From Symsagittifera roscoffensis (lineage: Eukaryota > Xenacoelomorpha > Acoela > Convolutidae), in the NCBI RefSeq assembly GCF_963678635.1, contig NC_087066.1, positions 6,911,954 through 6,975,953 on the forward strand: 64,000 nucleotides of DNA, written 5' to 3'. This document shows, piece by piece, positions 1 through 8,864 of this stretch; within the stretch, counting starts at the first letter, position 1; every line of letters begins with the position of its first letter. A program made the translations under genes and the position numbers. The notes below the pieces were generated by a model, which was not told the DNA's origin, searched no databases, and saw only the letters and a list, made by a program, of their open reading frames with translations.

Positions 1-2073
1 TGCTACAACCTCTGAGCCCCTGTATGGCATTCGAAATGTCAGCCCAAACGGCGGGAAGCTCAGATCGGGACGGGTAGTAATTTTCCGGGTCCACTACTCT
101 GTTTGGGGCAGGAATTATCACATTGAACCTCCCCTCTGCTATTGTTGTGACCATTGTATATACAAATCGGAGGGGTTCTGGTAATGCAGCGTACCCTGGT
201 GACAATACAAAGATCACCTTCACCACATTCATGGTGAAGCGTTGTCTTGCTGCTGCCTCTACCTCAGCCATCGCCGAGAGCAGTGTCATTATCGCCTCCC
301 CTATAACCTCGTTACTTTGGTGATCGACCCATCCGTCAGACGTGACAATAAGCCCCTGCTTTGCAGATGATCATTTGAGCCTGCAACCACTATTACCTGC
401 GGCTCCATACTGACCACCCTTCGCACACTTATCATCATGCCTATTGCTTGTCCCCAGTCCAACTTAGGTGCCGTCAAGAAAATCACATCGGGCCAAAAGA
501 GAGAACGGGGCGTGTAGAGATAATCGGAGCCGGCCACAATCAGATACTTGGCCGCCTTCATGTCCAAGGGATCATAAGCTGCAAAAAGGCCATCGCCTAT
601 TGGGGCCTTCAGTTTCCCATATCTCTCATCGTCTCCAACCACTGTTGTCGTTCGGGGGTAGTCCCTCGAATACTCGCCAGGCGTCTGACCGGGTGGTTTA
701 GCTAACTGCCTGTACATCTTGTGATGCTTGTTATTGGGCTTGTTCTCTGTCTGGAACTTGCCCTTGCGAGCAGGTGGTGTCCTTTCCCGGGTCCTATCTC
801 GAACATCGGTGAGCGACCGGGTGTTCAAAGGTCCAAAGGTATTGTCATGAGACAATCCATTCAAATCCACATGTCGGAGTGAGGTCGAGGAGCTGAATTT
901 CTCCTGCTCTGCTAACAGCCAATCCACGCCCGGTATCCGATAAAGTCGCGATACTGTGGGACTTTCTCCGCCAGTCATTCTCATTGCGTCCTCCCGACAC
1001 GTCAAGGTATTCATGTTCAATTTCGCCGACATCTCCGTCTTATACTGACCCCAATGACTAGGATCTGATCTATTCCAAAGCAGCCCGCTGCCTGATTCGA
1101 TTCCCTCCGCTGGCACGGTACTTGTAGACGGTCCTGCTATCGAAGCAGGATTTGTCGTGGCAGGCGGATCGTTCCTCCTAGACGCGGTCTGGGAGTTATT
1201 CCTGTTGTTCTGTTCCACTGATCTCCCGAGTCGGCTTCCAATCGATTGCGGCCTGGGAGGAGGAGCAGTCCCTAGCCTGTCTCTCACGTTTGAGCTCGGA
1301 GCAACGGTTGCGGCTGCAACCGTCTCTAATGCCAAGGGCCCCAGACGGTTGACGAGGGATTCGGGCACGGTTGTCCTTATTCTACTTCCTCCGGTCGAAC
1401 TGGTCCGAGCCAGAGAACCGGTCGCCCTCGACTCTTGCTCCGCTTCCCTCAATTGCGTCTGAAACACATCATTAATCCAATGCCTCCCTCGTTGAGTATT
1501 GAAGTGTACTCCATCTCTAGTGAGCGCGATGTGATCAACCATGTGCAGCATGTTTTCGAGATCCAGGAGTCGCAACTCGCCAGGGTTGTTTCTCACCAGA
1601 CTGCGGGTCATTTCATTCCACCGCGTCACGTTGCCATTCATGAAATCTGCAACTATGGTGCCCACCAAAGGATTTGGTGGTATCGTGCACAAGATAACAA
1701 GCTTGGGTCTGTACTTTTCTTTCAATTCGTTCAAGAGACACACCAATAGAGGCTCCCACTTGCTCTCCGGAGTCACGGGGGCTCTCGAGACGTCATTGGT
1801 CCCCAGCATTATTATTAATGTATCCAGGTGATCCTCGCTCTGGAACTCCATCATTTTGATGACCTGAGCCACTGAGGCTCCTCCAAAGGACAGAATGGTA
1901 GTCTGACCATTGACGAAGATCTCATTCAGATCTCTCACCAAACTGTCTCCAATGATCAAATGGCGACTCCCTGGGGGAATTACCTGGTCGTTCGTGGCGG
2001 GGTTCCAGCTCATGTCATTCAGGCAGGCTCGAGGATGCTCGGCTGGCACTTGTGTGAACTGATGACGTGCCAT
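1..2073 (-). CDS. SGNH (GDSL-type) hydrolase plus second SGNH-like domain, envelope position of the retroelement
   Basis: The ATG at 2073 opens a 590-residue frame closing at 301. Residues about 35-215 form an SGNH fold with all four blocks: GDSL (nucleophile Ser), FGG, GTND and DGVHF (Asp/His). Such enzymes cleave esters of acyl or acetyl groups; the substrate here is unknown. A low-complexity Ser/Thr/Arg/Pro region follows, then a second SGNH-like module from about residue 505 with GSD where the nucleophile block should be, and GSND. Coding sense then continues in another frame from about 345 down to position 1 without a stop (about 115 codons), so a single-base frameshift near 345-370 splits the second module. 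The gene sits 20 nt downstream of the coiled-coil ORF, where env usually lies. No signal peptide or membrane segment is visible. GDSL-type accessory ORFs are known in CR1 LINEs and, as I recall, in some rotifer LTR elements. Confidence 0.8.
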
Positions 2074-2093
2074 CAGATTCTTCCTAATGTCTA

Positions 2094-3158
2094 CTACGCG
2101 AGACTTCTGAAAGACTCCACAGGCGCTGACCTCGAGGACGCTATCGTGCGGTTTGCTCGCTCCGAGCTATTTGATGAATGATCACGACGTTGGGAAGGAA
2201 CGATCCTAACCAGTGTCCGCTCAGTGCCTCTGTTGATCTCATCAATTGTGGCTCTGGCCACTTGGTTAAATGATTCCTGGAATTGAGGAGCTAGATAGGT
2301 GTCGGAAGGGTCTGGTATCGTGAACCTTTGACTCGAAGCAGACGGTCGTGTCTGCTGAGGAGCCTCGGGCCCCCTTGATGCACGTAAGTCCAGAGCCTCA
2401 GGTCCTCTCGATGCGCACAGCTCCTGCGCTGTTGTCCTGGGGCGCGTATCGCTGGATCCTTCCAAGGATTTCATGCTCGCCAGAACTTCTGGTGACACTT
2501 GGCTCACCTTTGCCATATACAGCTCCTTCAGGTGCTTTATCTCATCCTCCTTGTAGGCCACCTGCAGATCTTTAAACTTCTTCTTCCATTCGTCCCTTTC
2601 TCGAGCTATTGCCCTATACTCCTGGAGTTTGGCACACAGCTCGCTCTGATCTTTCTCCTTCCTTTCCAGCGTCTCGATCGTCTCCGACGTCTGGATCTCT
2701 ATCTCACTCACCCTCACTTTCTTCAAAGGAGGAGCGGCTGTAGGAGAGTCGACCGAATGTGACGGGCCTGGTCCATCACGTTGTCTCTTTGCTCCGATGA
2801 GTGGCTGCGCCGGTTGGACTGGTAAGGGCATCTCACCTAGCCGGTGGTCCCTCTGTTCACCCAGTCCTGGCTCACGAGCCAGGTCGTGGCCAGACATTTC
2901 TCCACGCCGCCATCTCATCAGTCGGTTTCGACCTCTCTCGGCGGTCCCGGACTCACCGTAGGCCAACATCAACACGACTTCTGTAGGGCGATTCCCTCGA
3001 CCCTCTCGTCCTAGTGCATTGAGGAGTGCGACCACAAACATCGCCAACCCCGGGTCTTCTCGTGTGAAATCACAATCGATCAGCCGCTGATAGATCTCGT
3101 CTAGAGTCGCTCCTAGACTCGCTGAGAGGAATTCCATGAGTTCGTTCGTGTCACCCAT
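2094..3158 (-). CDS. Coiled-coil accessory protein of the retroelement, function unknown
   Basis: A 354-residue frame starts at an ATG at 3158 and ends 20 nt before the SGNH ORF. I recognise no family. Residues 1 to about 100 look globular, with leucine-rich helices and the start MGDTNELMEF. A Pro/Arg-rich stretch follows, then a charged heptad-like segment at about residues 150-225, predicted here by eye as a coiled coil. The C-terminus is Ser/Arg-rich and disordered. There is no zinc knuckle, signal peptide or membrane segment. Position between pol and the SGNH ORF suggests the two are translated from the same downstream mRNA, which is inference. The frame is intact, unlike pol. Confidence 0.6.
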   Translation of the reverse strand: MGDTNELMEFLSASLGATLDEIYQRLIDCDFTREDPGLAMFVVALLNALGREGRGNRPTEVVLMLAYGESGTAERGRNRLMRWRRGEMSGHDLAREPGLGEQRDHRLGEMPLPVQPAQPLIGAKRQRDGPGPSHSVDSPTAAPPLKKVRVSEIEIQTSETIETLERKEKDQSELCAKLQEYRAIARERDEWKKKFKDLQVAYKEDEIKHLKELYMAKVSQVSPEVLASMKSLEGSSDTRPRTTAQELCASRGPEALDLRASRGPEAPQQTRPSASSQRFTIPDPSDTYLAPQFQESFNQVARATIDEINRGTERTLVRIVPSQRRDHSSNSSERANRTIASSRSAPVESFRSLA

Positions 3159-3624
3159 TTCTTATCGTGTTGATTCTTCTTGTCGTGTCGTGTAATTCCT
3201 TCGTTTGATTCAATGAATTCAATAAACAATCTTCGATCAATCAAGATCTAAAAAACAAGTCGCGACTTAGAACCATCATTTTTGGATACAACATCATTCA
3301 ATTCTTTAAAACTCTCCATTGAAATTCTTTTTTCAATTCTGATTTAAAAATTTATCACCAAGGTGGATTGTCCACCTTTACCTTTGTCAGAGTAGCACGA
3401 ATGTGCAATGTCACCTTGATGACCTGGAGTGCCCCAGGTCTTTTATGACACAAACATAAAACATATCATAACAATAACATAACATAAACACAAACATCAC
3501 ACACCTACACTATCACATAAAAACATAATCCCTAATACTGTACCTAAAACCTAATCTAACCTAAACTTGACTCTAATTCCTGTCGAATAACTTAATAAAA
3601 ACCACTTATCGCCGAGCGCATTTC
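3159..3624 (-). other. Non-coding spacer between pol/macro frame and the coiled-coil ORF, with two hairpins
   Basis: No ORF is supported. Two perfect inverted repeats lie close together: 3360-3378 (8-bp arms AAGGTGGA/TCCACCTT, 3-nt loop) and 3421-3440 (7-bp arms GACCTGG/CCAGGTC). The surrounding sequence is A/C-rich. It could hold the control or splice signal for expressing the two downstream ORFs, but nothing in the sequence proves this. Confidence 0.4.
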
Positions 3625-3927
3625 TTAGCATATGCTCAGATAGTATTTTTTATGTAAGTAAACTTCTATGTCAGTCTCTGAAAATATCACATGTACAAGT
3701 GCGTACCACTCTCTCGGATGTAGCTTTCCCCTATTAGGATCGTATACCGGCAACGAGAGAGAGGTCACTCCTCTCTCAACCAAAAAATCCCTAAGTCGAG
3801 TCAAGGCCAATACCAAGCTCTTTGGATCTACGTGTTGCCTATCAGTGGCCTTGGTAACCAGGAAACACAAATATTTCCCTGGTATCTGTGATGCAACAGG
3901 GGGCAGCGCTATCATCCCTCCCAACAC
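3625..3927 (-). CDS. C-terminal half of a macro-like (TARG1/OARD1-type) domain, frameshifted from the integrase ORF
   Basis: This 100-codon frame continues the integrase-downstream ORF after a single-base shift near 3918. It reads like the second half of a TARG1/OARD1-type macro domain, the fold that binds ADP-ribose. Matching elements are the strand with FLVTK, the helix with LTRLRDFLVERGVTS, the strand SLSLPVYD, the helix HPREWYALVHVIF and the last strand TDIEVYL. Relative to TARG1 the catalytic lysine after the TK pair is Ala, and the GCGLD loop carrying the catalytic Asp is replaced by DPNRG. The fold therefore looks kept but de-ADP-ribosylation by the TARG1 mechanism is unlikely. It ends at a stop at 3625, after YLHKKYYL. 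Confidence 0.65.
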   Translation of the reverse strand: MLGGMIALPPVASQIPGKYLCFLVTKATDRQHVDPKSLVLALTRLRDFLVERGVTSLSLPVYDPNRGKLHPREWYALVHVIFSETDIEVYLHKKYYLSIC

Positions 3928-5437
3928 CAGGCCTCTGTTTCCACAAAAACTCGATATTTTTATACTCTCTCTTGAAGTCAGCCGCTAGTGCTGTTTTGAA
4001 GCTTACGTCCGCGGTTATCGCTATGGCGCACGTGCGTTCCGTGAGTATGAAATCGCTGTCCGTTATGACGATATTGTTCGAATAATGGTTCGGTAGATCA
4101 AAATACGATTCAAAGATTCGTCCAAAAGGTGGTTTTTTAGCATTCTCGCCCTCTGTCTCTAGTTCTCCGGTTTCTCTTGCCGATTTACATTTTTTTATTA
4201 TGAGATTTTCGGTGTGGGTGAGTCCTACCCCCACTCCCCGGACAAAAATATCCATCGACGTCCCCGTCGATCGCCCAAAGTCTAGGAGATCGAGGTTGGA
4301 TTGTGGAACACGTAGAGGACCATCTGGGGCGACCCAGTTGGACTCGGTATTGTCATGACTGATGTGTTTGACGCCGTCTCTATCGACGTCCTGAATCGTC
4401 AGGATCGTCTCTTTTGGATCTGTCGGCAGATCATGGAGCCATTCGAGCACGCGCAAGTTTGTTAGTTCCTGCTCATGAGTCTGTTCCGCTTCTGGTTCGA
4501 ACTCCACTTCTGGTTCTGATCGATCGTCGATCCAATCTTGATCCATATCGTTCACAAGGTCGATTTCTTCTAGCATCGCCACTTCGTCCAGTCCCACCAG
4601 CGAGTCTATGACATCACTCACTACTATCCTGTCTACAACGAAGTCCTCGCCGTACGGGTTGTATTTCTTCTGGTTTTTCCCTCTCTTGCTTTGGCGTGTC
4701 TCCATAGTGAGAGGAAAGTCAGGCTGTATTCCTTTGTCAATTTCGGTTTGTTCCGGGCAGTCCCAGTCTTCTTCGGCATAAGGTAGAGTTTCATCGTCCA
4801 CCTCTACTCGCTCGGTCAACTCGAGATCCAGTGGTAGATCGCAATCGTCCACCACCTCATTCCCGTCGTTCCTGTCGCGAGTACCCCTTTCATTCACTTC
4901 ACAAGCAGGATCCACTATCAAATAGTCTCCCTCTTGCATGTCCGCTGGGATACACCAATCCTCTGACGAGGCATTGTGTGGTTTGATGTTCTCGTAATGA
5001 GCCGCTCTTCCAGTGCTCAATCGATAAAAACGACCTCCTTGGTGCACCTCTGTTATCTGAAATGGACCACGCCATTTCTTTAATAATTTCTTGGTTCCTT
5101 TTGGTGGAACCACTTCCTGGAACACCCAGACGTAGTCGCCAACTGAGTAGGCTTTCGCATCAGCTGTCCTTTTGTCAAACCTCCTTTTTTGTCTAATTTG
5201 CGCCTGTTGTGTATTCCTCCTGCATAAGTCATTGAGATCCTGCTGTCTTCTAATAACATCCCGCACGTACGTTTGCGGTGCTGTCCTCTTCCCCTCATAT
5301 TCAGGGTAGAAAAACGTCAACGGGAGCACTTTTTCATGACCCGTTAACATCATGTGCGGACTTATTCCCGTGGTGGAATGCTCCGTGCTGTTGTAAGCAC
5401 CCATCACTTGCGGCAGGTGCTTGTCCCAGTCATCCAT
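3842..5437 (-). CDS. Integrase C-terminal part fused to acidic region and N-terminal half of the macro-like domain
   Basis: The first ~60 residues are the end of the integrase core (AYNSTEHSTTGISPHMML). An Arg/Lys-rich segment and a GPF module (KKWRGPFQI) at about residues 110-145 follow, as in Ty3/gypsy integrases that bind DNA. About 280 residues are highly acidic (Asp/Glu) and probably disordered. From about residue 445 (ITDSDFILTERTCAIAITAD, then FKTALAADFKREYKN) the sequence matches the first half of an OARD1/TARG1 macro domain, where this region contacts ADP-ribose. The final ~25 residues are out of frame; true coding continues in the 3625-3927 frame. A frameshift near 5430 separates this ORF from the integrase N-terminal half. 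Confidence 0.75.
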   Translation of the reverse strand: MDDWDKHLPQVMGAYNSTEHSTTGISPHMMLTGHEKVLPLTFFYPEYEGKRTAPQTYVRDVIRRQQDLNDLCRRNTQQAQIRQKRRFDKRTADAKAYSVGDYVWVFQEVVPPKGTKKLLKKWRGPFQITEVHQGGRFYRLSTGRAAHYENIKPHNASSEDWCIPADMQEGDYLIVDPACEVNERGTRDRNDGNEVVDDCDLPLDLELTERVEVDDETLPYAEEDWDCPEQTEIDKGIQPDFPLTMETRQSKRGKNQKKYNPYGEDFVVDRIVVSDVIDSLVGLDEVAMLEEIDLVNDMDQDWIDDRSEPEVEFEPEAEQTHEQELTNLRVLEWLHDLPTDPKETILTIQDVDRDGVKHISHDNTESNWVAPDGPLRVPQSNLDLLDFGRSTGTSMDIFVRGVGVGLTHTENLIIKKCKSARETGELETEGENAKKPPFGRIFESYFDLPNHYSNNIVITDSDFILTERTCAIAITADVSFKTALAADFKREYKNIEFLWKQRPGVGRDDSAAPCCITDTREIFVFPGYQGH

Positions 5438-6014
5438 GTAACGCGAGCAATAGACTCAGCATGGATACCAGTGTGCGATTTTGCCTCTCGAATAGGCCAT
5501 TCGTTTGCGGGTGATAAGTGGTCGAGTGGGCCTGCGCTACCTGCGACCTTTTCATCAACTCCTTCGTGAGGTCGCCCACAAAGGCTTTGCCATTGTTCGA
5601 TTGGAACGTGATGGGGCAGCCATGCCTCGCTATCCACACATTTATCAAATGATCGCATGTTTCTTCCGCCGATGCTGTCATGCAGGGTGCTGCTTCCGCA
5701 TACTTCGTAAAATGGTCGATCATTACCAGCACCTGAATATAGCCCGTTGCTGTCATACAGATTTTCTGATGATCAATTTGCACCACCTCGTTGAAACCTG
5801 ACGACTCTATTGACTGTAGGGGGAACCTCAGCTTCCTGGGATCCTTCGCCTGCTGACATGACAGGCATGCTGCGATCCACTTCTCACAAGCCTTCTTCAA
5901 TCCCGGCCATTCGAATCGTTTCTGTATCCTGTTATACACTTTGTCCACGCCTTGATGGCCCATCTGATCATGTGAGCGAAAGAGCAATTCGGTCTGATAC
6001 AACTGTGGTAACAC
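5430..6014 (-). CDS. Integrase N-terminal and catalytic core of the retroelement
   Basis: The HHCC zinc-binding module is complete (SHDQMGHQG, then CLSC). The core follows: first acidic residue in VQIDHQK, third in HPQTNGLFERQ. The second catalytic aspartate, normally in a SDNG motif, is Asn here (QSNNGKAF), which should inactivate strand transfer. The listed start is a GTG inside coding sequence; the frame is continuous with the upstream linker ORF apart from one TAA stop at 6030-6032. The C-terminal residues run out of frame at about 5450. Confidence 0.85.
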   Translation of the reverse strand: MLPQLYQTELLFRSHDQMGHQGVDKVYNRIQKRFEWPGLKKACEKWIAACLSCQQAKDPRKLRFPLQSIESSGFNEVVQIDHQKICMTATGYIQVLVMIDHFTKYAEAAPCMTASAEETCDHLINVWIARHGCPITFQSNNGKAFVGDLTKELMKRSQVAQAHSTTYHPQTNGLFERQNRTLVSMLSLLLALHG

Positions 6015-6029
6015 TATTGAATTGTATTT

Positions 6030-7430
6030 TTAGAGGACCTTGTCCTCCTCTTTCCGTTTGCAGGCTACGATTCCGTCCTTGTTCAGGTACAACAAGTCGT
6101 TTCGCTTCAGGTAGAATTGCTTCAGGATTTTGTAGCTGTCTTCTTCCAAATCTCCCTTGTCAGGTGCTCCATTCTCGATCCATCTCTTCAGACTGCTCGT
6201 CATTCTATCATTTCGTTGAGCCCTTAGGAGATCCGACAGCCTGTACCTGGCTTTCAAATACGTCTTCACCACGTTCATTTGCCCACTCATTATCTCCGGA
6301 GCATGAGCATCGTCCATCAACTTGACACACCATATCTTTTTCAAAGGCGTCGCTTCCTGCATAGATGGTTCCAGATTGGTACGGACGACCGTACCATGTG
6401 GCAGCAATCTGGTTGGGCGTTTCGAAACTGCTATCAGCTCGAGCTCGTCTGCGGCATTATCTACCACAGTGCCCTCTTCATCTGAGGTGTATCTGTCCCT
6501 GTCTGGATCCTGATGTGTTTCTCGGTCCAGCCCACGCTGCTTCCAGTCTACCAATAAGGAGTGGATTGCGATCTCTGACATATCGGAATTGGAAGTTGTT
6601 TCAGACGTGTTGTCCCAGGACTGGGGTCCCGAGTCAACACTTGAGTCGACTGATTCTCCAACATCATATTCCAAGTTGTCTGAGATGTTTCTCGACTCCC
6701 CGGACAAAACTCTGTCCATCGGTCGCTTTGAACCCGAATCCCCGGACAAATTTTTGCCCCTAGGTGGTCTAGTCAACCTCTCCCCGGACAAGTCGTCCTG
6801 CACGGGCTCAAAGGTGTCCGACTCCTCAGACGAGTCGTCCTTGACTGGCTCGAAGGTATCAGACTCCCCGGACATTGTCTCGTCCACGGACGAACAATCT
6901 GGGCTCGGCTCGTATTCCTCTTTTGCATCCGTGAAGTGCACTCTCCTCGTGAAGCTAGATTTCGACCTGATCCTGACTTCCTCAGTAGTTTGGTTCTGAT
7001 TCAGTGTTCCGTATTCAGTGAACGAAGTTCTCAACAAGACCTCCTTCGGCATCGAGCTCACCAGCTGGTTGACAATCGACCTGCAATCCCGTTCAACGCC
7101 TCGGCTGCGAATGGACACTGGCCTCTTCTCTGTTCTCTCGGTGACAGTCAACTGCTGCATGGTCTCCATCCCTTCACGATCATGCCTATCCACTTCCCTG
7201 TCCAACAAGTCACGGAGTTTTCCCATGACGTCCGGCGCCACGTTCACCGTCCTGTTCAATAGAGTCATGCTGTTTATACCCAGCCTGGTTAGTTCTTGCT
7301 GTACCAAGTTGGATCGGACTAGCAGATCCAACGGAACGGGCTCGCCTCTAGCTAAAAGCTTTATCTCCGCGGCCGTCTCCACTGGAAGGTCAGGATGTCC
7401 AGGTATGGGATGCCTGACTTGTCTAACCAC
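6030..7430 (-). CDS. Pol linker between RNase H and integrase, acidic and repetitive
   Basis: No independent start exists: the frame enters from the RT/RNase H ORF through a frameshift in the 7361-7430 overlap. The 466 codons cover a helical region (residues 20-110), an Asp/Glu/Ser-rich region with irregular copies of SGES/SGER and a duplicated SDTFEPV block, and a last ~110 residues leading to the integrase zinc module. Other gypsy elements have a much shorter connection. The repeats look disordered and phosphorylatable; their role is unknown. It ends at an in-frame TAA, after which integrase coding resumes in the same frame. Confidence 0.65.
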   Translation of the reverse strand: MVRQVRHPIPGHPDLPVETAAEIKLLARGEPVPLDLLVRSNLVQQELTRLGINSMTLLNRTVNVAPDVMGKLRDLLDREVDRHDREGMETMQQLTVTERTEKRPVSIRSRGVERDCRSIVNQLVSSMPKEVLLRTSFTEYGTLNQNQTTEEVRIRSKSSFTRRVHFTDAKEEYEPSPDCSSVDETMSGESDTFEPVKDDSSEESDTFEPVQDDLSGERLTRPPRGKNLSGDSGSKRPMDRVLSGESRNISDNLEYDVGESVDSSVDSGPQSWDNTSETTSNSDMSEIAIHSLLVDWKQRGLDRETHQDPDRDRYTSDEEGTVVDNAADELELIAVSKRPTRLLPHGTVVRTNLEPSMQEATPLKKIWCVKLMDDAHAPEIMSGQMNVVKTYLKARYRLSDLLRAQRNDRMTSSLKRWIENGAPDKGDLEEDSYKILKQFYLKRNDLLYLNKDGIVACKRKEEDKVL

Positions 7431-8785
7431 CTAGTAAGTGGCAGCTTGTCGTAGGTTTCTTTGTCCAGAAAGGAAAACCCGTCTTTGATCTCTGATTGGT
7501 TAGCCTGTTTCTCCTCGAGGCGCTCATAAAATTCTGTCTTTTTACTGAGGCTATCTGCGTTCTGGTGCTTGTCACGAGTACGGTGCTCTATGATCATGTG
7601 GTATCCATCCAGGCGCACGATCCAACGACCAATGTAGCTTTGGTCCATCGAATAGGTTTTCAGCCAGGCGAGGGCTCGATTATCCACACGTAACTTGAAG
7701 GGAGCACTCCCCAAGTAGGCCCTGTATTTTTCCACGAAAGTGATCACCGCAAACATCTCCGCTTTTGGCGCGCCGTACTTCATTTCAGTATCACTCAGGA
7801 CTTTACTCCCGTAGGCTATCGGACGAAGAACCGTTCTCCCGTTCCACTCCTGCTCTTGGTGAAGTATGCCCGATATCGCAACCACTGATGCATCCGTGTC
7901 CAGCACGAACATCCCCTTCTCTGTTGGCATGCCGAGGACCGGTGCCTCGCAAAGTTCACGCTTGATGTTTTCAAATGAAACTTGTGCCTCATCAGTCCAG
8001 GTGAACTTTTTGCCCTTGTTTCTCATCAACCTCTGCATGGGGTATATCTTGTCAGCATACCCCTTGATGAACTCTCGATAATATATTGCGAATCCCAGAA
8101 AACTCATCAGCTGTGTATCTGTTTTAGGTGCCTTCCAGGTCAGCACCGCTTCAACCGCTTCGGGATCTGGTCTCACTCCATGTTTGTCAACCAGGCGGCC
8201 CAGATACTTTATGGAATCCCTGAGGATTTCACACTTAGAGGGTTTACATTTCAGACCCGCCTGCTTCATGCAAGAAAACACCTCCTCCAACCTCTCTATG
8301 TGGTCTTCCAAGGTTGGTGTTGCAATCACGACATCATCGACATAACACATAATGAGATTCCCGTATTTCTTAGTGACGCTCGTGAGTGCCTGGGCCATCA
8401 GTCGCTGGAATGTGGCCGTCGCGTTGCACAATCCGAATGGCATCCTCTTCCACTGGAACAGTCCCAGCTCACACGCGAAGCCTGTTTTCTCTCGATCTTG
8501 CTTTCTGAGTGGCACTTGCCAGAATGCAGAGCCCAAATCCAACGTCGTGAAGAACTTCGCGTCTCCCAGCTTGGATAGGCTCTCATCGATGCGGGGAATC
8601 GGGTATGCGTCCTTTATAGTCACTGCGTTCAGATAACGGAAATCACAACAAAATCTGAGTTGTCCCCCTTTCTTTTTCGCCATGACCACTTCACAAGCCC
8701 ATGGAGACTTCGACGGCTCGATCATGTCGTACTCCATTAACATCTCGATTTCCTTCCTGCACGCTTCTGACTTGTTCGGGGTCAT
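7361..8785 (-). CDS. Reverse transcriptase and RNase H domains
   Basis: RT copies element RNA into DNA. Visible blocks: RFCCDFRYLN, TTLDLGSAFWQVPL (catalytic Asp), MPFGLCNATATFQ and YVDDVVIAT (catalytic Asp pair). RNase H starts near FVLDTDASV, with Glu in APKAEMFAV, Asp in LRVDNRALAWL and Asp in ADSLSKK, so all four metal ligands are present. The ATG at 8785 is internal: open coding sequence with typical gypsy residues continues upstream to about 8875, where a single-base shift at a T run joins it to the protease frame. The last ~20 residues overlap the linker ORF in another frame. Confidence 0.95.
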   Translation of the reverse strand: MTPNKSEACRKEIEMLMEYDMIEPSKSPWACEVVMAKKKGGQLRFCCDFRYLNAVTIKDAYPIPRIDESLSKLGDAKFFTTLDLGSAFWQVPLRKQDREKTGFACELGLFQWKRMPFGLCNATATFQRLMAQALTSVTKKYGNLIMCYVDDVVIATPTLEDHIERLEEVFSCMKQAGLKCKPSKCEILRDSIKYLGRLVDKHGVRPDPEAVEAVLTWKAPKTDTQLMSFLGFAIYYREFIKGYADKIYPMQRLMRNKGKKFTWTDEAQVSFENIKRELCEAPVLGMPTEKGMFVLDTDASVVAISGILHQEQEWNGRTVLRPIAYGSKVLSDTEMKYGAPKAEMFAVITFVEKYRAYLGSAPFKLRVDNRALAWLKTYSMDQSYIGRWIVRLDGYHMIIEHRTRDKHQNADSLSKKTEFYERLEEKQANQSEIKDGFSFLDKETYDKLPLTRWLDKSGIPYLDILTFQWRRPRR

Positions 8786-8864
8786 TCTTCTCGCCCCTTC
8801 CCTATGAGGTACCGAGCCCTCTTCTATCTCAATCTCGTGCTCTACAAAATTGCAACAACCTATG

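Noticed and set aside
5810-6325. 171-codon plus-strand frame opposite the integrase
   Set aside because: Shadow of the coding strand; the minus strand carries integrase motifs here.
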